Shown here piece by piece: positions 52,444 through 61,169 of a DNA stretch of 64,000 nucleotides; positions within the stretch are counted from its first letter, which is position 1; each line of letters begins with the position of its first letter. Location: the NCBI GenBank assembly GCA_910578645.1, contig CAJTQI010000004.1:62001-126000 (forward strand), read 5' to 3'. The notes under the pieces were generated by a model, which made no database searches, was not told the origin of the DNA, and saw nothing but the letters and a program-made list of their open reading frames with translations. The position numbers and the translations under genes are program-made. Source of the DNA: an uncultured Lachnospiraceae bacterium (lineage in GTDB: Bacteria; Bacillota; Clostridia; Lachnospirales; Lachnospiraceae).

Positions 52444-53718
52444 CTACTGTGCAGTTTCTCCCGGCTCTTGTACAGGTATATCTTCTGTTTCTTCTGTCTC
52501 CTGCACTGCAACCGGCGCTGTTTTTGTCGGAACAAGCTTAACAGCCGATTCCTCCAACTGCATATGGGCATTTAATACCCAATTTTTTTCATTCTTTTTT
52601 ATTGTAACATTTTTTTCCGTAATTTGTACCCCTTTTTCGTCTAAAGTTGATATTATTTTACTCCATTCCTCCTGCATCAGTACATTCATTTCCGCTTCTG
52701 TATGTTTCTGGCGCACCGTCTGGTATTCCTGAACAGTTTTTTTGCCGTAAAAAAGAGGCAAATAGAGATGGTCGAGAAGCTTTACTTGTTTCTTTTCCCC
52801 GCTAATATCATATTCCTCATAGGGAATCTTGCCAAGACGAAGATTCCATTCCTTGTCTTTTATTCCAAACATTGCCATATCTTTCTGCCTGCCGGAATAA
52901 ATTTTTTCCTCATATAGAATGTCCTTTTTGACGGAAACCGATTCCGTATAGCGTAAGTTAATATCTGCATCGGACTCTACGTACTGGTATTTACGTACCG
53001 TCGTATCCTCATTGAAGACAGGCACCGCACCGCTGACCAGCACATCGCCCTCTTCCACACTGTCTCCCACTGCCACCTGTGGGACGCCGCTTCTGGTGAT
53101 AATGTAGGACACGGTTCCGGACCTGGTGGCAATCAAGTCCATGCCTTTTGTCTCTCCTGTCTGGCTGTTCTGGGCATAATCAGGCGTTTCGTTCTCTTTG
53201 ATATAAATAAGGAGCGTAGTTCCTTTTAGTTGTACGGATGTCCATGTAATCACATCGTAATCTTCCCTGAGCGCTTTCTCCAGGTCTTCGATTTTCAGAC
53301 GGCTTTTTTTCATGGCAACATGGACGTCTTTTTCCTCCAGATAGTCAAGCAGCACGTCTTCGGTCAGCACATAATTGCCTTCAATCTTGATATTCCATAT
53401 ATATCCGGCCGTCAGCATCCAGAACAACATACAACATATAAACCCGGCGGCAAAGATTTTACGCCGTTTCATTTTAAACATAAAAAAAGGCAGTCCATAT
53501 CTTTTTAAGACGGATGCCTTGGTCCCGGTCTTTTTAAGCAGCGGCTTCAAAGCAAAAAAACCCTGCACGCTGATATTCATTGTATGATAATCACCATGAC
53601 TCACTATATCCCACACAAGAATATCATGGTTCCCGCACAGATTAAGTAGTCTTTCCGTGGAATATCCCCATACTTTAATTGTCACATAACCTCTGATATA
53701 CTGTACCCAGTGAAGCAT
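52444..53718 (-). CDS. yqfD: Sporulation protein YqfD
   Basis: A membrane protein required for sporulation in B. subtilis, role not understood. The 424-residue product has a TM segment near residues 90-105 (FAAGFICCMLFWMLTAGYIW), a KIEGNYVLTEDVLLDYL segment characteristic of the family, and a large extracytoplasmic region ending in a Pro/Thr/Glu-rich tail. The start at 53718 has GGAGGAAAGG upstream, better than an ATG four codons earlier or the longest ORF start at 53763. It follows yqfC by 41 bases. Confidence 0.88.
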   Translation of the reverse strand: MLHWVQYIRGYVTIKVWGYSTERLLNLCGNHDILVWDIVSHGDYHTMNISVQGFFALKPLLKKTGTKASVLKRYGLPFFMFKMKRRKIFAAGFICCMLFWMLTAGYIWNIKIEGNYVLTEDVLLDYLEEKDVHVAMKKSRLKIEDLEKALREDYDVITWTSVQLKGTTLLIYIKENETPDYAQNSQTGETKGMDLIATRSGTVSYIITRSGVPQVAVGDSVEEGDVLVSGAVPVFNEDTTVRKYQYVESDADINLRYTESVSVKKDILYEEKIYSGRQKDMAMFGIKDKEWNLRLGKIPYEEYDISGEKKQVKLLDHLYLPLFYGKKTVQEYQTVRQKHTEAEMNVLMQEEWSKIISTLDEKGVQITEKNVTIKKNEKNWVLNAHMQLEESAVKLVPTKTAPVAVQETEETEDIPVQEPGETAQ

Positions 53719-53759
53719 CCTTTCCTCCATCTGCGGCATCCTTAAAGGACACCGCCAAG

Positions 53760-54059
53760 TCAAACATACCGGACAGTTTCAATACTGCCGCTTATTTTCA
53801 TGTCTTCATTGGTATAGTAATCAATCGACAGCCTCTTGCCTTCAAAGCATATTTTACAGTTCTTGCCTTGCAGTACGATGGATTCCGTAGTATACTCCAA
53901 TATTCCCTTATAATTTTCTATAAAAGCTTCGCGGTTGCCTGTGACCGTGACAATCGACGCCCCTAACATCGTGTCCTTAGGGAGCTTTAAGGATTCCACA
54001 ATCAGTTCTTTAGAATTTGATAAGGCCGGTATCGGCAATTTCCTGCTATTCCTTCTCAT
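53760..54059 (-). CDS. yqfC: Sporulation protein YqfC (YabP/YqfC family)
   Basis: A 99-residue protein of the YabP/YqfC family. It has KELIVESLKLPKDTMLGASIVTVTGN and a beta-rich remainder with YKGILEYTTESIVLQGKN, matching the family pattern. The family includes spore coat/cortex-related proteins of unknown biochemistry. The ribosome site is weak (AGTGAAC before the ATG). It is followed directly by yqfD, the usual order. Confidence 0.85.
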   Translation of the reverse strand: MRRNSRKLPIPALSNSKELIVESLKLPKDTMLGASIVTVTGNREAFIENYKGILEYTTESIVLQGKNCKICFEGKRLSIDYYTNEDMKISGSIETVRYV

Positions 54060-54142
54060 AGTTCACTATATGTATGTGAGAGAGGATTCATGCCTGGAAA
54101 TCAATCATATCCCGGAAAAGAAACGCTTCGCCTATCTTATCT

Positions 54143-54622
54143 TCATTTGTGATACGGCGCCCCATTGATAATGCGGTAAGCCCTATAAATCTGTTCCAAT
54201 AAAATAACGCGCATCAACTGATGCGGGAATGTCATTTTAGAAAAGCTGACCGTAAAGTCAGCTTTCTTACATATTTCTCTATGTAACCCCAGGGAGCCGC
54301 CTATAATGAACTGGATATGGCTGCAGCCTTTAGATGCGATACGCTCGATTTCTTGAGCAAATTGTTCAGAGTTATACATCTGTCCCTGAATCTCCAGGGA
54401 TATAACGCAGGCATCTTCCCTGATATATTTCCGGATACGCTCCGCCTCTTTATGCCTTATTGCCTCTTCCAGTGCGTCTCCTGCCTTGTCCGGTGTCTTC
54501 TCGTCCGCCACCTGTATGATTTCCAATTTACAGTACCGGCTTAAGCGTTTCTCATACTCTGCGATGGCATCCCGGTAAAATTTCTCCTTAATCTTGCCAA
54601 CCGTAATCAATGTTATCTTCAT
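54143..54622 (-). CDS. rlmH: 23S rRNA (pseudouridine1915-N3)-methyltransferase RlmH
   Basis: Methylates pseudouridine 1915 of 23S rRNA using SAM (SPOUT fold). The 159-residue product has the family start KITLITVGKIKEKFYRDAI, the knot-region FIIGGSLGLH near residue 105 and the C-terminal HQLMRVILLEQIYRAYRIINGAPYHK. Its ATG overlaps the stop of the upstream zinc-ribbon gene by four bases (ATGA), so translation is likely coupled. Confidence 0.95.
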   Translation of the reverse strand: MKITLITVGKIKEKFYRDAIAEYEKRLSRYCKLEIIQVADEKTPDKAGDALEEAIRHKEAERIRKYIREDACVISLEIQGQMYNSEQFAQEIERIASKGCSHIQFIIGGSLGLHREICKKADFTVSFSKMTFPHQLMRVILLEQIYRAYRIINGAPYHK

Positions 54623-55305
54623 CCGTTTTCAAACAGCTCCTGATAATACTCGTCCACAAAATGTTCCAAAAGCGCTTCATCCAGGTTCATAAATTTGTCG
54701 TTGATAATTTTCTTCATCTGGTCGGTCCGCCTGAAATATTTCTGTTCTTCCGGGATACCTTCTTCAAACAGTTCCCTGTCAATTTCCTCTGCATGCAGAT
54801 TATCCCTGCACCATCTCGCCAGTTCGGACAAAAGACTATCCTCGGATTTCGCCTTGATTAACAGAATCTTGGAATTGCGCATAGACACTACGCCGCATAC
54901 GATGAACAGTACAAAGAGCGCTCCCATAACACCGCATACAAGGTACTTATTGATACCCGTACTCTGGTAGACAGGAATGATATCCACAAAAACAAGCAAC
55001 ACAAAAATAAAACCGACAATGCCTACGCCAAGAAGCATATTGGCTGAGGTACGGTTATCTTCCGCCTTCGCGGCACTGTTTTGGTAAGGACGGTAAACAG
55101 GCGTCTCCTGCTTCTCTTCCTCCTGTGTATCCTCCGTCTCATTTTCCGCAAGCATAGCGCGGATAAACTCCAACTTTTGTTGTTCTTCCAACCCGGCGCT
55201 ATGCTCTTCTTCATCTTGAAGCTGCTCTACCAACTCTGCCTTACAATCTGCACAGAATTTAATTCCTTCTCTGTACTCATTCTTACAAACCGGACACCAA
55301 GGCAT
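54619..55305 (-). CDS. Zinc-ribbon membrane protein, uncharacterised
   Basis: A 228-residue protein starting MPWCPVCKNEYREGIKFCADCKAEL, a four-Cys zinc ribbon (Cys pairs at about 4/7 and 18/21). A charged linker of about 60 residues follows, then two TM segments (LLGVGIVGFIFVLLVFVDII and YLVCGVMGALFVLFIVCGVV) and a C-terminal soluble helical region. The start at 55305 has GGAGTGTGAC upstream, in preference to 55347. It is translationally coupled with rlmH. Function unknown. Confidence 0.82.
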   Translation of the reverse strand: MPWCPVCKNEYREGIKFCADCKAELVEQLQDEEEHSAGLEEQQKLEFIRAMLAENETEDTQEEEKQETPVYRPYQNSAAKAEDNRTSANMLLGVGIVGFIFVLLVFVDIIPVYQSTGINKYLVCGVMGALFVLFIVCGVVSMRNSKILLIKAKSEDSLLSELARWCRDNLHAEEIDRELFEEGIPEEQKYFRRTDQMKKIINDKFMNLDEALLEHFVDEYYQELFENG

Positions 55306-55319
55306 ATATGTCACACTCC

Positions 55320-55331
55320 TTATCGATAAGT
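55320..55331. other. 12-base palindrome CTTATCGATAAG upstream of the zinc-ribbon gene
   Basis: A perfect palindrome just before the ribosome site of the gene starting at 55305. It is short and could be chance or a small operator. Confidence 0.3.
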
Positions 55332-55367
55332 CAAAAATTATGCCCAAAAATTTCTCTGCACAGCTCT

Positions 55368-55396
55368 ATTTTATAATCATTGTGCATGAATTGCAA
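55368..55396 (-). promoter_or_regulatory. Promoter for the zinc-ribbon/rlmH unit
   Basis: TTGCAA (55396-55391) and TAAAAT (55373-55368) on the minus strand, 17-base spacer. The -10 is not ideal. Start would be near 55361 with a leader of about 55 bases. Confidence 0.5.
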
Positions 55397-55408
55397 TACT
55401 TTCTGCTA

Positions 55409-56629
55409 TTATTCCAGCTTTAACAGTTCACGTATGCCCTGGTTTTTATTTTCTGATTTGTCGATGTCCATGCATAAGGAATGGTCGTCGTTTTTACGCC
55501 AGACAGAACATTCACCGATAGCGCTCATATCCCGCCACAAGGAGAATACACCTTTGGACACCGTACCGCTCCACTCTTCCACATTGCCTGTATAATCGAC
55601 TGTGTTGGCATACATGTCGCCGTCGTAAAGTCCGCCCGTGAAATTGCCCACCACATTCTGCAAGATTCTCTCCCGCACTTTAAGCTTTGAGATATCTACG
55701 TCATAGTGTTCCGCACCCTGGCCGTTAGGTAAATCGTCCGCCCACGCACCGGAATAGCTGTGGGCAATATATTTGCCCATGGCGTTGGTCTTGTTTTTCT
55801 TCCCGATATAGAACCGGAACCATGTTCCTTCACCGCTTCTTATGCCGTTTACCCAATCTCCATAGTAATAGCTGTTATTTTCATAAATTGCAAGCCCTTT
55901 GCCATGGGGCTTCCCGTCGCTGTCCACGTCACCGTTATAGTAATACTGGTTTGTATTCTCCAACTGCGCCGACAGTTTCACATACCGTTTCAAGTGGGCC
56001 AGGTCCCATATAGCATCCTGGTTGTTGTCCGCAAAATACGGAAGCGCCTCGTCCAGAATATATTCTTTCGTGTAAGATACGTCGTTCTCGTCCTCTACAT
56101 CAACCACAATGGCTGTCTTATCGCTGTCCGCGGACACCGGTTCGCTCTCTTCTTCCGGCTCCAATTCTTCCGGTATGGTTTCCTCTTTCGGTTTTTCCGT
56201 CACATCCTCGTCTTCCACCGTGTCTTTTTCCGGTTCAATGGATACGGTTTCTCCTGACATTCCCGATACATAATCATTCCGCTTCTGCTCGTTGGCATAC
56301 TCGGTGATATCCTGCTGTAAGTCTGTGCCGGTAAGCGATGCCTTTTTACGGTTCGGCATAAGCAGCAACAGGATGATAATACAGACTAAAAGAAGCACGA
56401 TAACCCCCAGTAAAACAGACGTCATATAAGGACGCTGCAGCAATCCCTGCAGGCCGTGCACTCTTTCTTGTGCGGCGTCGTTATCCTCGCCCTGGTCCAG
56501 GTCCTCGACCGGAAGGTCCAGTAAATCATCCTGACTATCCGCTTGTTTTGTATTATTTTTTAATCCTGACCGAAGGTCCTCTCTCCAGTCTTCTTCTTGT
56601 GTGTGATTGTTTCTCTCCATTAAATTCAT
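55409..56629 (-). CDS. MORN-repeat membrane protein
   Basis: A 406-residue protein with a polar N-terminus of about 60 residues, one TM segment (SVLLGVIVLLLVCIIILLLLM) near residue 80, an acidic low-complexity linker (about 110-195), and an extracytoplasmic C-terminal domain. MORN-type motifs appear as YNGDVDSDGKPHGKGLAIY, YYGDWVNGIRSGEGTWF, and YSGAWADDLPNGQGAEHYD. The start at 56629 follows AGGTGTGTCC. It probably belongs to the cell envelope; partner unknown. Confidence 0.82.
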   Translation of the reverse strand: MNLMERNNHTQEEDWREDLRSGLKNNTKQADSQDDLLDLPVEDLDQGEDNDAAQERVHGLQGLLQRPYMTSVLLGVIVLLLVCIIILLLLMPNRKKASLTGTDLQQDITEYANEQKRNDYVSGMSGETVSIEPEKDTVEDEDVTEKPKEETIPEELEPEEESEPVSADSDKTAIVVDVEDENDVSYTKEYILDEALPYFADNNQDAIWDLAHLKRYVKLSAQLENTNQYYYNGDVDSDGKPHGKGLAIYENNSYYYGDWVNGIRSGEGTWFRFYIGKKNKTNAMGKYIAHSYSGAWADDLPNGQGAEHYDVDISKLKVRERILQNVVGNFTGGLYDGDMYANTVDYTGNVEEWSGTVSKGVFSLWRDMSAIGECSVWRKNDDHSLCMDIDKSENKNQGIRELLKLE

Positions 56630-56665
56630 AGGACACACCTGCTTTCCGTTTCCATCCCGTATGAC

Positions 56666-56965
56666 TTATACCCTGTAGTCCAGACATGCTCTGTCCTTCG
56701 TCACGGTCTTAACATAGTTGCCTGCCGCCACATGAGCCGGATGAACCTGGTAATTGTGCAAGGCTTCCTCGCTCTCAAATACGGAAATCAGGCATAGCTC
56801 CCTGTTGCTGGAAGAAAGTGCATCGGTGACCACTTCCAAGGATACCACGCCCGCAACCTGTTCCCGGACGCCTTCCAGTTCCTTCTTAATCCGCGCGGCG
56901 GCTTCTTGTCTCTCGCTTTCTGATAATTCTTCCCTAAAACTCCATAACACAATATGGTTTACCAT
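56666..56965 (-). CDS. Dabb family protein
   Basis: A 99-residue stress-responsive alpha-beta barrel protein. It has MVNHIVLWSFREE at the start, the helix EEALHNYQVHPAHVAAGNYVK near the end, and the family length. Dabb proteins dimerise, and some act as enzymes or structural stress proteins. The substrate here is unknown. GGAGGATTC precedes the ATG. It follows the nfnB gene across 267 bases holding a palindrome and a probable -10 box. Confidence 0.88.
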   Translation of the reverse strand: MVNHIVLWSFREELSESERQEAAARIKKELEGVREQVAGVVSLEVVTDALSSSNRELCLISVFESEEALHNYQVHPAHVAAGNYVKTVTKDRACLDYRV

Positions 56966-57020
56966 ATATGAATCCTCCCGTCTGTTGTCTGTGCCTGTCT
57001 ATTTTTTCTGTTTCCTTTTT

Positions 57021-57026
57021 ATTATA
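57021..57026 (-). promoter_or_regulatory. -10 box for the Dabb gene
   Basis: TATAAT on the minus strand (57026-57021), about 55 bases before the ATG. The -35 region 17 bases upstream reads GCAGTT and is poor, so the promoter may need an activator. Confidence 0.4.
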
Positions 57027-57063
57027 ATTGCCAATCCTTAATAAACTGCTATGCAAATTATTA

Positions 57064-57100
57064 AGATAAATTGAAAAATAAAAGATTTTTCAATTTATCT
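57064..57100. repeat. AT-rich perfect inverted repeat
   Basis: A 16-base arm AGATAAATTGAAAAAT (57064-57079), loop AAAAG, and its exact complement (57085-57100). It sits between the nfnB terminator region and the Dabb promoter. It has no GC clamp and no clear T-tract on either side, so it is not a typical terminator. It could be a protein-binding site or the remnant of a mobile small element. Confidence 0.6.
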
Positions 57101-57192
57101 ATTTAAGCAGTATCGCAAGCAAGCTTGTATGCATGGAACTTAATATGAAAAATGAATTTTTCGAGTAAGAATGGGGAATCTTTATGTAAGAA

Positions 57193-57215
57193 GAGCCCAC
57201 CACACAGGCAGACTC
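57193..57215 (-). terminator. Weak terminator after nfnB
   Basis: On the minus strand stem GAGTCTGCC/GGTGGGCTC (nine pairs including G-U), 5-base loop, followed by TTCTTACAT. It is 18 bases past the stop codon. Confidence 0.42.
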
Positions 57216-57232
57216 CCCTCAACCCAGATATC

Positions 57233-58621
57233 TTATTTGCTCAAATACGCGTCAATGCCTTTGGCTGCAGCCTTACCCGCTCCCATGGCGAGAATCACAG
57301 TGGCCGCTCCTGTCACCGCATCGCCTCCCGCATAGACGCCTTCCTTGGTCGTCTTTCCAAACTCTTCCTCAGCAACAATACATTTATGTCTGTTTACTTC
57401 CAGTCCTTGCGTGGTAGATGAAATTAACGGATTAGGCGACGTTCCAAGGGACATGATGACCGTATCCACTTCTATTGTAAACTCGGAACCTTCAATCACC
57501 ACCGGGCGTCTCCTTCCGGATGCATCTGGCTCGCCTAATTCCATACGTACACACTTCATACCGCATACCCATCCGTTCTCGTCTTCAAGTATTTCGGTAG
57601 GATTGGTTAGCAGGTCAAAGATAATGCCTTCTTCCTTGGCATGATGCACTTCCTCCACACGGGCAGGAAGCTCTTCTTCGCTTCTGCGGTACACGATATG
57701 TACCTCCGCGCCCAGACGAAGAGCTGTTCTGGCAGCATCCATCGCCACGTTGCCGCCGCCCACAACGGCCACTTTTTTCCCTCTCATTATCGGCGTATTG
57801 GACTCTTCGTCGAAAGCCTTCATCAGATTGCTTCTGGTCAGATATTCATTGGCAGAGAACACGCCGTTGGCCTGCTCGCCCGGGATTCCCATAAACTTGG
57901 GCAGACCTGCCCCTGAACCGATAAATACGGCGTCGAAGCCTTCATCCTCTAACAATTCATCTATCGTGACAGCCTTACCGACCACCACATTGGTCTCAAT
58001 CTTTACGCCAAGCGCTTCCACATTGGCGATTTCCTTCGCGACTACATCCTGTTTCGGAAGACGAAATTCCGGGATACCGTAAACAAGCACACCGCCCGGC
58101 TCATGCAATGCCTCAAAAATGGTGACGTCATATCCTGCTTTCGCCAAATCTCCTGCGCAGGTCAGTCCGGCAGGACCGGAGCCGATTACAGCCACTTTCT
58201 TGCCTTTCTTCTCCTTCGCCCCTTCAGGCTTTATGTTGTTCTCCCTGGCCCAGTCAGCCACAAAGCGCTCTAACTTACCGATGGAAACAGGCTCGCCCTT
58301 GATACCGCGGATACATTTGCCCTCACACTGGCTCTCCTGGGGGCAGACACGTCCGCATACCGCCGGAAGCGCCGAAGACTCGCTGATTACCTGGTAGGCC
58401 GCTTCGATATCTCCCTCTTTTACTTTCTCTATAAATCCCGGAATATTGATTGCAACGGGACACCCTTTAATACACTGCGCATTCTTGCAGTTAATGCAGC
58501 GGGTTGCCTCACACATCGCCTCTTCTTTATCATATCCCAGACAAACTTCATCAAAATTCGTTGCACGTACCTTCGCATCCTGTTCACGGACAGGCACTTT
58601 CTTCAATACATCTGCTTGCAT
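57233..58621 (-). CDS. nfnB: NfnB/GltD-like flavin iron-sulfur oxidoreductase, NADP-binding subunit
   Basis: The large subunit of an electron-bifurcating NADH-dependent ferredoxin:NADP oxidoreductase (462 residues). The N-terminal part has two cluster motifs (CINCKNAQCIKGCP and CGRVCPQESQCEGKC), the first Rossmann motif VAVIGSGPAGLTCAGDLAKAGYDV, and a second VAVVGGGNVAMDAARTALRLGAEV for NADP. It closely resembles glutamate synthase small subunits but lacks a glutamate synthase large subunit nearby. The start at 58621 has GGAGGAACAG upstream. Pairing with nfnA decides the call. Confidence 0.88.
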   Translation of the reverse strand: MQADVLKKVPVREQDAKVRATNFDEVCLGYDKEEAMCEATRCINCKNAQCIKGCPVAINIPGFIEKVKEGDIEAAYQVISESSALPAVCGRVCPQESQCEGKCIRGIKGEPVSIGKLERFVADWARENNIKPEGAKEKKGKKVAVIGSGPAGLTCAGDLAKAGYDVTIFEALHEPGGVLVYGIPEFRLPKQDVVAKEIANVEALGVKIETNVVVGKAVTIDELLEDEGFDAVFIGSGAGLPKFMGIPGEQANGVFSANEYLTRSNLMKAFDEESNTPIMRGKKVAVVGGGNVAMDAARTALRLGAEVHIVYRRSEEELPARVEEVHHAKEEGIIFDLLTNPTEILEDENGWVCGMKCVRMELGEPDASGRRRPVVIEGSEFTIEVDTVIMSLGTSPNPLISSTTQGLEVNRHKCIVAEEEFGKTTKEGVYAGGDAVTGAATVILAMGAGKAAAKGIDAYLSK

Positions 58622-58692
58622 CTGTTCCTCCATTCCAAAGCATTATTACACATGAACCTCTATGCCGCCAGACGACATAGAGCGCTCTCACG

Positions 58693-59583
58693 TTAAGCTT
58701 CCTCTCCACAATTTCCGCATCCGCCGTGATGGGTATTCCCCTCCTGTGCCTTTAAGAATGCTCTTCCTTCCTTCGTCTTGTAAATCTGCTGACGTTTCAT
58801 AGCCTGGTCAAAATCTACTTTATGCCCGTCAAATTCCGGCCCGTCCACGCATGCAAACTTCACCTCTCCATCCACGGTCAGACGGCAGGCACCACACATA
58901 CCCGTTCCGTCCACCATAATCGGATTCATGCTGACAACGGTAGGCAAATCGTATTTCTTGGTTGTAAGACATACAAATTTCATCATAATCATAGGACCGA
59001 TGGCGATACATACGTCATAAGATTTGTCTTCTGCGCTTATCAGGTCATCAATCACCTTGGTCACCATGCCGTTTCTGCCGTAAGAGCCGTCGTCGGTGGT
59101 GATATAGAGATTGCCGGCTACGGCTTTCATCTCCTCCTCCATGATAAGCAGGTTTTTTGTCTTGGCGCCGACAATGACGTCCGCCTCCACGCCATGTTCA
59201 TGCAGCCATTTCACCTGTGGATAAACCGGCGCAGTACCAAGCCCGCCGGCCACGAAAAGAATTTTCTTCGTGCGCAGCTCTTCCAACTTTTCATTTATCA
59301 ACTCGGAAGGGCATCCAAGAGGTCCTACAAAATCATGGAAGCTGTCTCCCGTTTTCAAGTTTTTCATCATTTCCGTTGCGGCTCCTACTACCTGAAACAC
59401 AATAGTAACCGAACCCGTATTCCTGTCATAATCGCATATGGTCAACGGAATGCGCTCTCCTGCCTCATCCGTCCTCACGATTACAAACTGCCCTGGCTGG
59501 CAAGATTTTGCAACCCGCGGGGCCTCGACGTCCATCAGATAGATGTTCGTTGTAAGTTCTTCGGCTTTTAATATCTTGTACAT
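58693..59583 (-). CDS. nfnA: NfnA-like FAD/NAD(H)-binding subunit
   Basis: The small subunit of an NfnAB-type transhydrogenase, also known as sulfide dehydrogenase SudB or dihydroorotate dehydrogenase-like electron transfer subunit (296 residues). It has a ferredoxin-reductase-like FAD domain (ERIPLTICDYDRNTGSVTIVFQVVG), an NAD-binding FVAGGLGTAPVYP motif near residue 110, and a [2Fe-2S] motif GTGMCGACRLTV...C near residue 225. AGGAGG precedes the ATG. It is followed by nfnB after 71 bases. Whether it bifurcates electrons here is inference. Confidence 0.88.
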   Translation of the reverse strand: MYKILKAEELTTNIYLMDVEAPRVAKSCQPGQFVIVRTDEAGERIPLTICDYDRNTGSVTIVFQVVGAATEMMKNLKTGDSFHDFVGPLGCPSELINEKLEELRTKKILFVAGGLGTAPVYPQVKWLHEHGVEADVIVGAKTKNLLIMEEEMKAVAGNLYITTDDGSYGRNGMVTKVIDDLISAEDKSYDVCIAIGPMIMMKFVCLTTKKYDLPTVVSMNPIMVDGTGMCGACRLTVDGEVKFACVDGPEFDGHKVDFDQAMKRQQIYKTKEGRAFLKAQEGNTHHGGCGNCGEEA

Positions 59584-59622
59584 CGCTGCTTATCCTCCTA
59601 AATTAATATCCCTTAATGCTTT

Positions 59623-59651
59623 ATCATATAAGAACTTATTTCATTTTGCAA
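59623..59651 (-). promoter_or_regulatory. sigma-A promoter for nfnA-nfnB
   Basis: TTGCAA (59651-59646) and TATGAT (59628-59623) on the minus strand, 17-base spacer, start near 59616, leader of about 33 bases to the ATG at 59583. Confidence 0.68.
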
Positions 59652-59683
59652 CTCTTTTTCTTCCTGTGTCAGTTTTTGGATGA

Positions 59684-61135
59684 TTATATGGAAACAGCCA
59701 CAAACCGTCCTTGTTCGTCATACCCCAACTGTGCGGGCACGCCTGTATGTACTTGCACAAGAAAAACCTTGTCCGTGCGGCTCAACATTCCCGTGCCGTC
59801 GTCGTAATATTCATAGATTGTGTAATAGTCATCTGCCTGGCCGATTCTTAACACGGAACTAAACTGGTAGCTGAGCGTACCGCTCTGGCGTTTATTGTGC
59901 CCTTCGGCGTCTTCTAAATAACCGTTTTCCACAAGACGGTTCACCAAATTCGACACTGCCTCGTCAGTGGGTATGGCTCCCCGCAGCGTCAGGGTATATG
60001 TCCTGGTAGTCACTTCGCTGGATACACCTTCCTCGCTGATATTGACGAACTTAAACAAGGTCTTGCCAAGGGGCATAGGAATAGGCCCTGTGTAGGGTAC
60101 ACTGTCTGCCGTAGGCTCGGATTCGTCCGTGGTGTAGAAAATCCTGCACCCCTCCACCTTATCTACCGCAATCATCTTCGGCTCCGAATATTCCCCACTG
60201 TACAGCTCCACCTCAGGCGCGTTGGGCGCAGAAAGATTGATAAGATATGTCTTGCTTACAATCTCGCTCTCTATGCCATAGTCATTTACGAAAAAAGCAC
60301 TGATGGTATATTCACCTGTCTCTAAAAATAACGGCGCCGTATAAATATCACTGTGCTTGGTGGGTTTGGAGCCGTCCATAGTATAATAGATTGTGCCCGC
60401 AGTATTGGAGCTGAGCTTTAACGGGATAACCTCCGCATAACTCCCCTCCACATAACTGAACTCCGGCTCCATGGCAAGGTAACTCTGGAACATGTTGACG
60501 ATACCGTCTTCCGGACAGTTCCTGAGTAATTCGTTAATCTGTCCATATAGTCCCTGGTTGGCATATATCGTGATGATTTTATTGTATGCTTCTTCCAGGT
60601 CTTCATCGGAGAACTTTTTCCCCTCTATAATGCGATATAATACTTGGACGGCGGACGTGTTGTCCTGCTGTAAATAGTAGTAATCCGCTTCTAAGAAAAG
60701 TAATAATGCCACATCCGGATAACTTTCATAAGCCGTCTCAAGACAGGTAATCGCTTCATTATATAAACCTTCCGCAGCGTATTCTTTTGCCTTATTAATC
60801 TGATACTCTACCGTCCCGATGTGGTAGGAATATGCGCCATAAGAGACAAGGGCTATCACGAAAATAATAACCAGACTTGCAATGACCCATATTTTTCTCC
60901 CATCCTCCGCTATTTCATCTATTTCCTGTAAATCTGTCTCTTCCGCAACTTCGTCTGCCTGTGGTTTTTCCTGTGTGCCTTCTCCCTCCTGCAATCCCAC
61001 AAGTTCAGACAAAGTTTCCGTTATACTGTTTTCTATTTCCGGTTCAAAGTCAGGCACAATCCGTATTTCTTCTCCGCATTCCTCGCAAATCAGATGACCT
61101 TCCTTCAACTCGTTACCACAATGGGGGCACTTCAT
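59684..61135 (-). CDS. Zinc-ribbon, TPR and chitobiase-like (CHB_HEX) membrane protein
   Basis: A 483-residue protein with an N-terminal zinc ribbon (MKCPHCGNELKEGHLICEECGEEI), an acidic linker, one TM segment near residue 85 (VIASLVIIFVIALVSYGAYSY), TPR-like helices, then two chitobiase-C-terminal-like repeats (GTIYYTMDGSKPTKHSDIYTAP and CRIFYTTDESEPTADSVPYTGP). The C-terminal 100 residues (FVSNLVNRLVENG...) form another unassigned region. The start at 61135 has AAAGGGAACTG upstream. Role unknown. Confidence 0.8.
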   Translation of the reverse strand: MKCPHCGNELKEGHLICEECGEEIRIVPDFEPEIENSITETLSELVGLQEGEGTQEKPQADEVAEETDLQEIDEIAEDGRKIWVIASLVIIFVIALVSYGAYSYHIGTVEYQINKAKEYAAEGLYNEAITCLETAYESYPDVALLLFLEADYYYLQQDNTSAVQVLYRIIEGKKFSDEDLEEAYNKIITIYANQGLYGQINELLRNCPEDGIVNMFQSYLAMEPEFSYVEGSYAEVIPLKLSSNTAGTIYYTMDGSKPTKHSDIYTAPLFLETGEYTISAFFVNDYGIESEIVSKTYLINLSAPNAPEVELYSGEYSEPKMIAVDKVEGCRIFYTTDESEPTADSVPYTGPIPMPLGKTLFKFVNISEEGVSSEVTTRTYTLTLRGAIPTDEAVSNLVNRLVENGYLEDAEGHNKRQSGTLSYQFSSVLRIGQADDYYTIYEYYDDGTGMLSRTDKVFLVQVHTGVPAQLGYDEQGRFVAVSI

Positions 61136-61169
61136 ATGCAGTTCCCTTTCTCTACTGATTGACTGCGAG

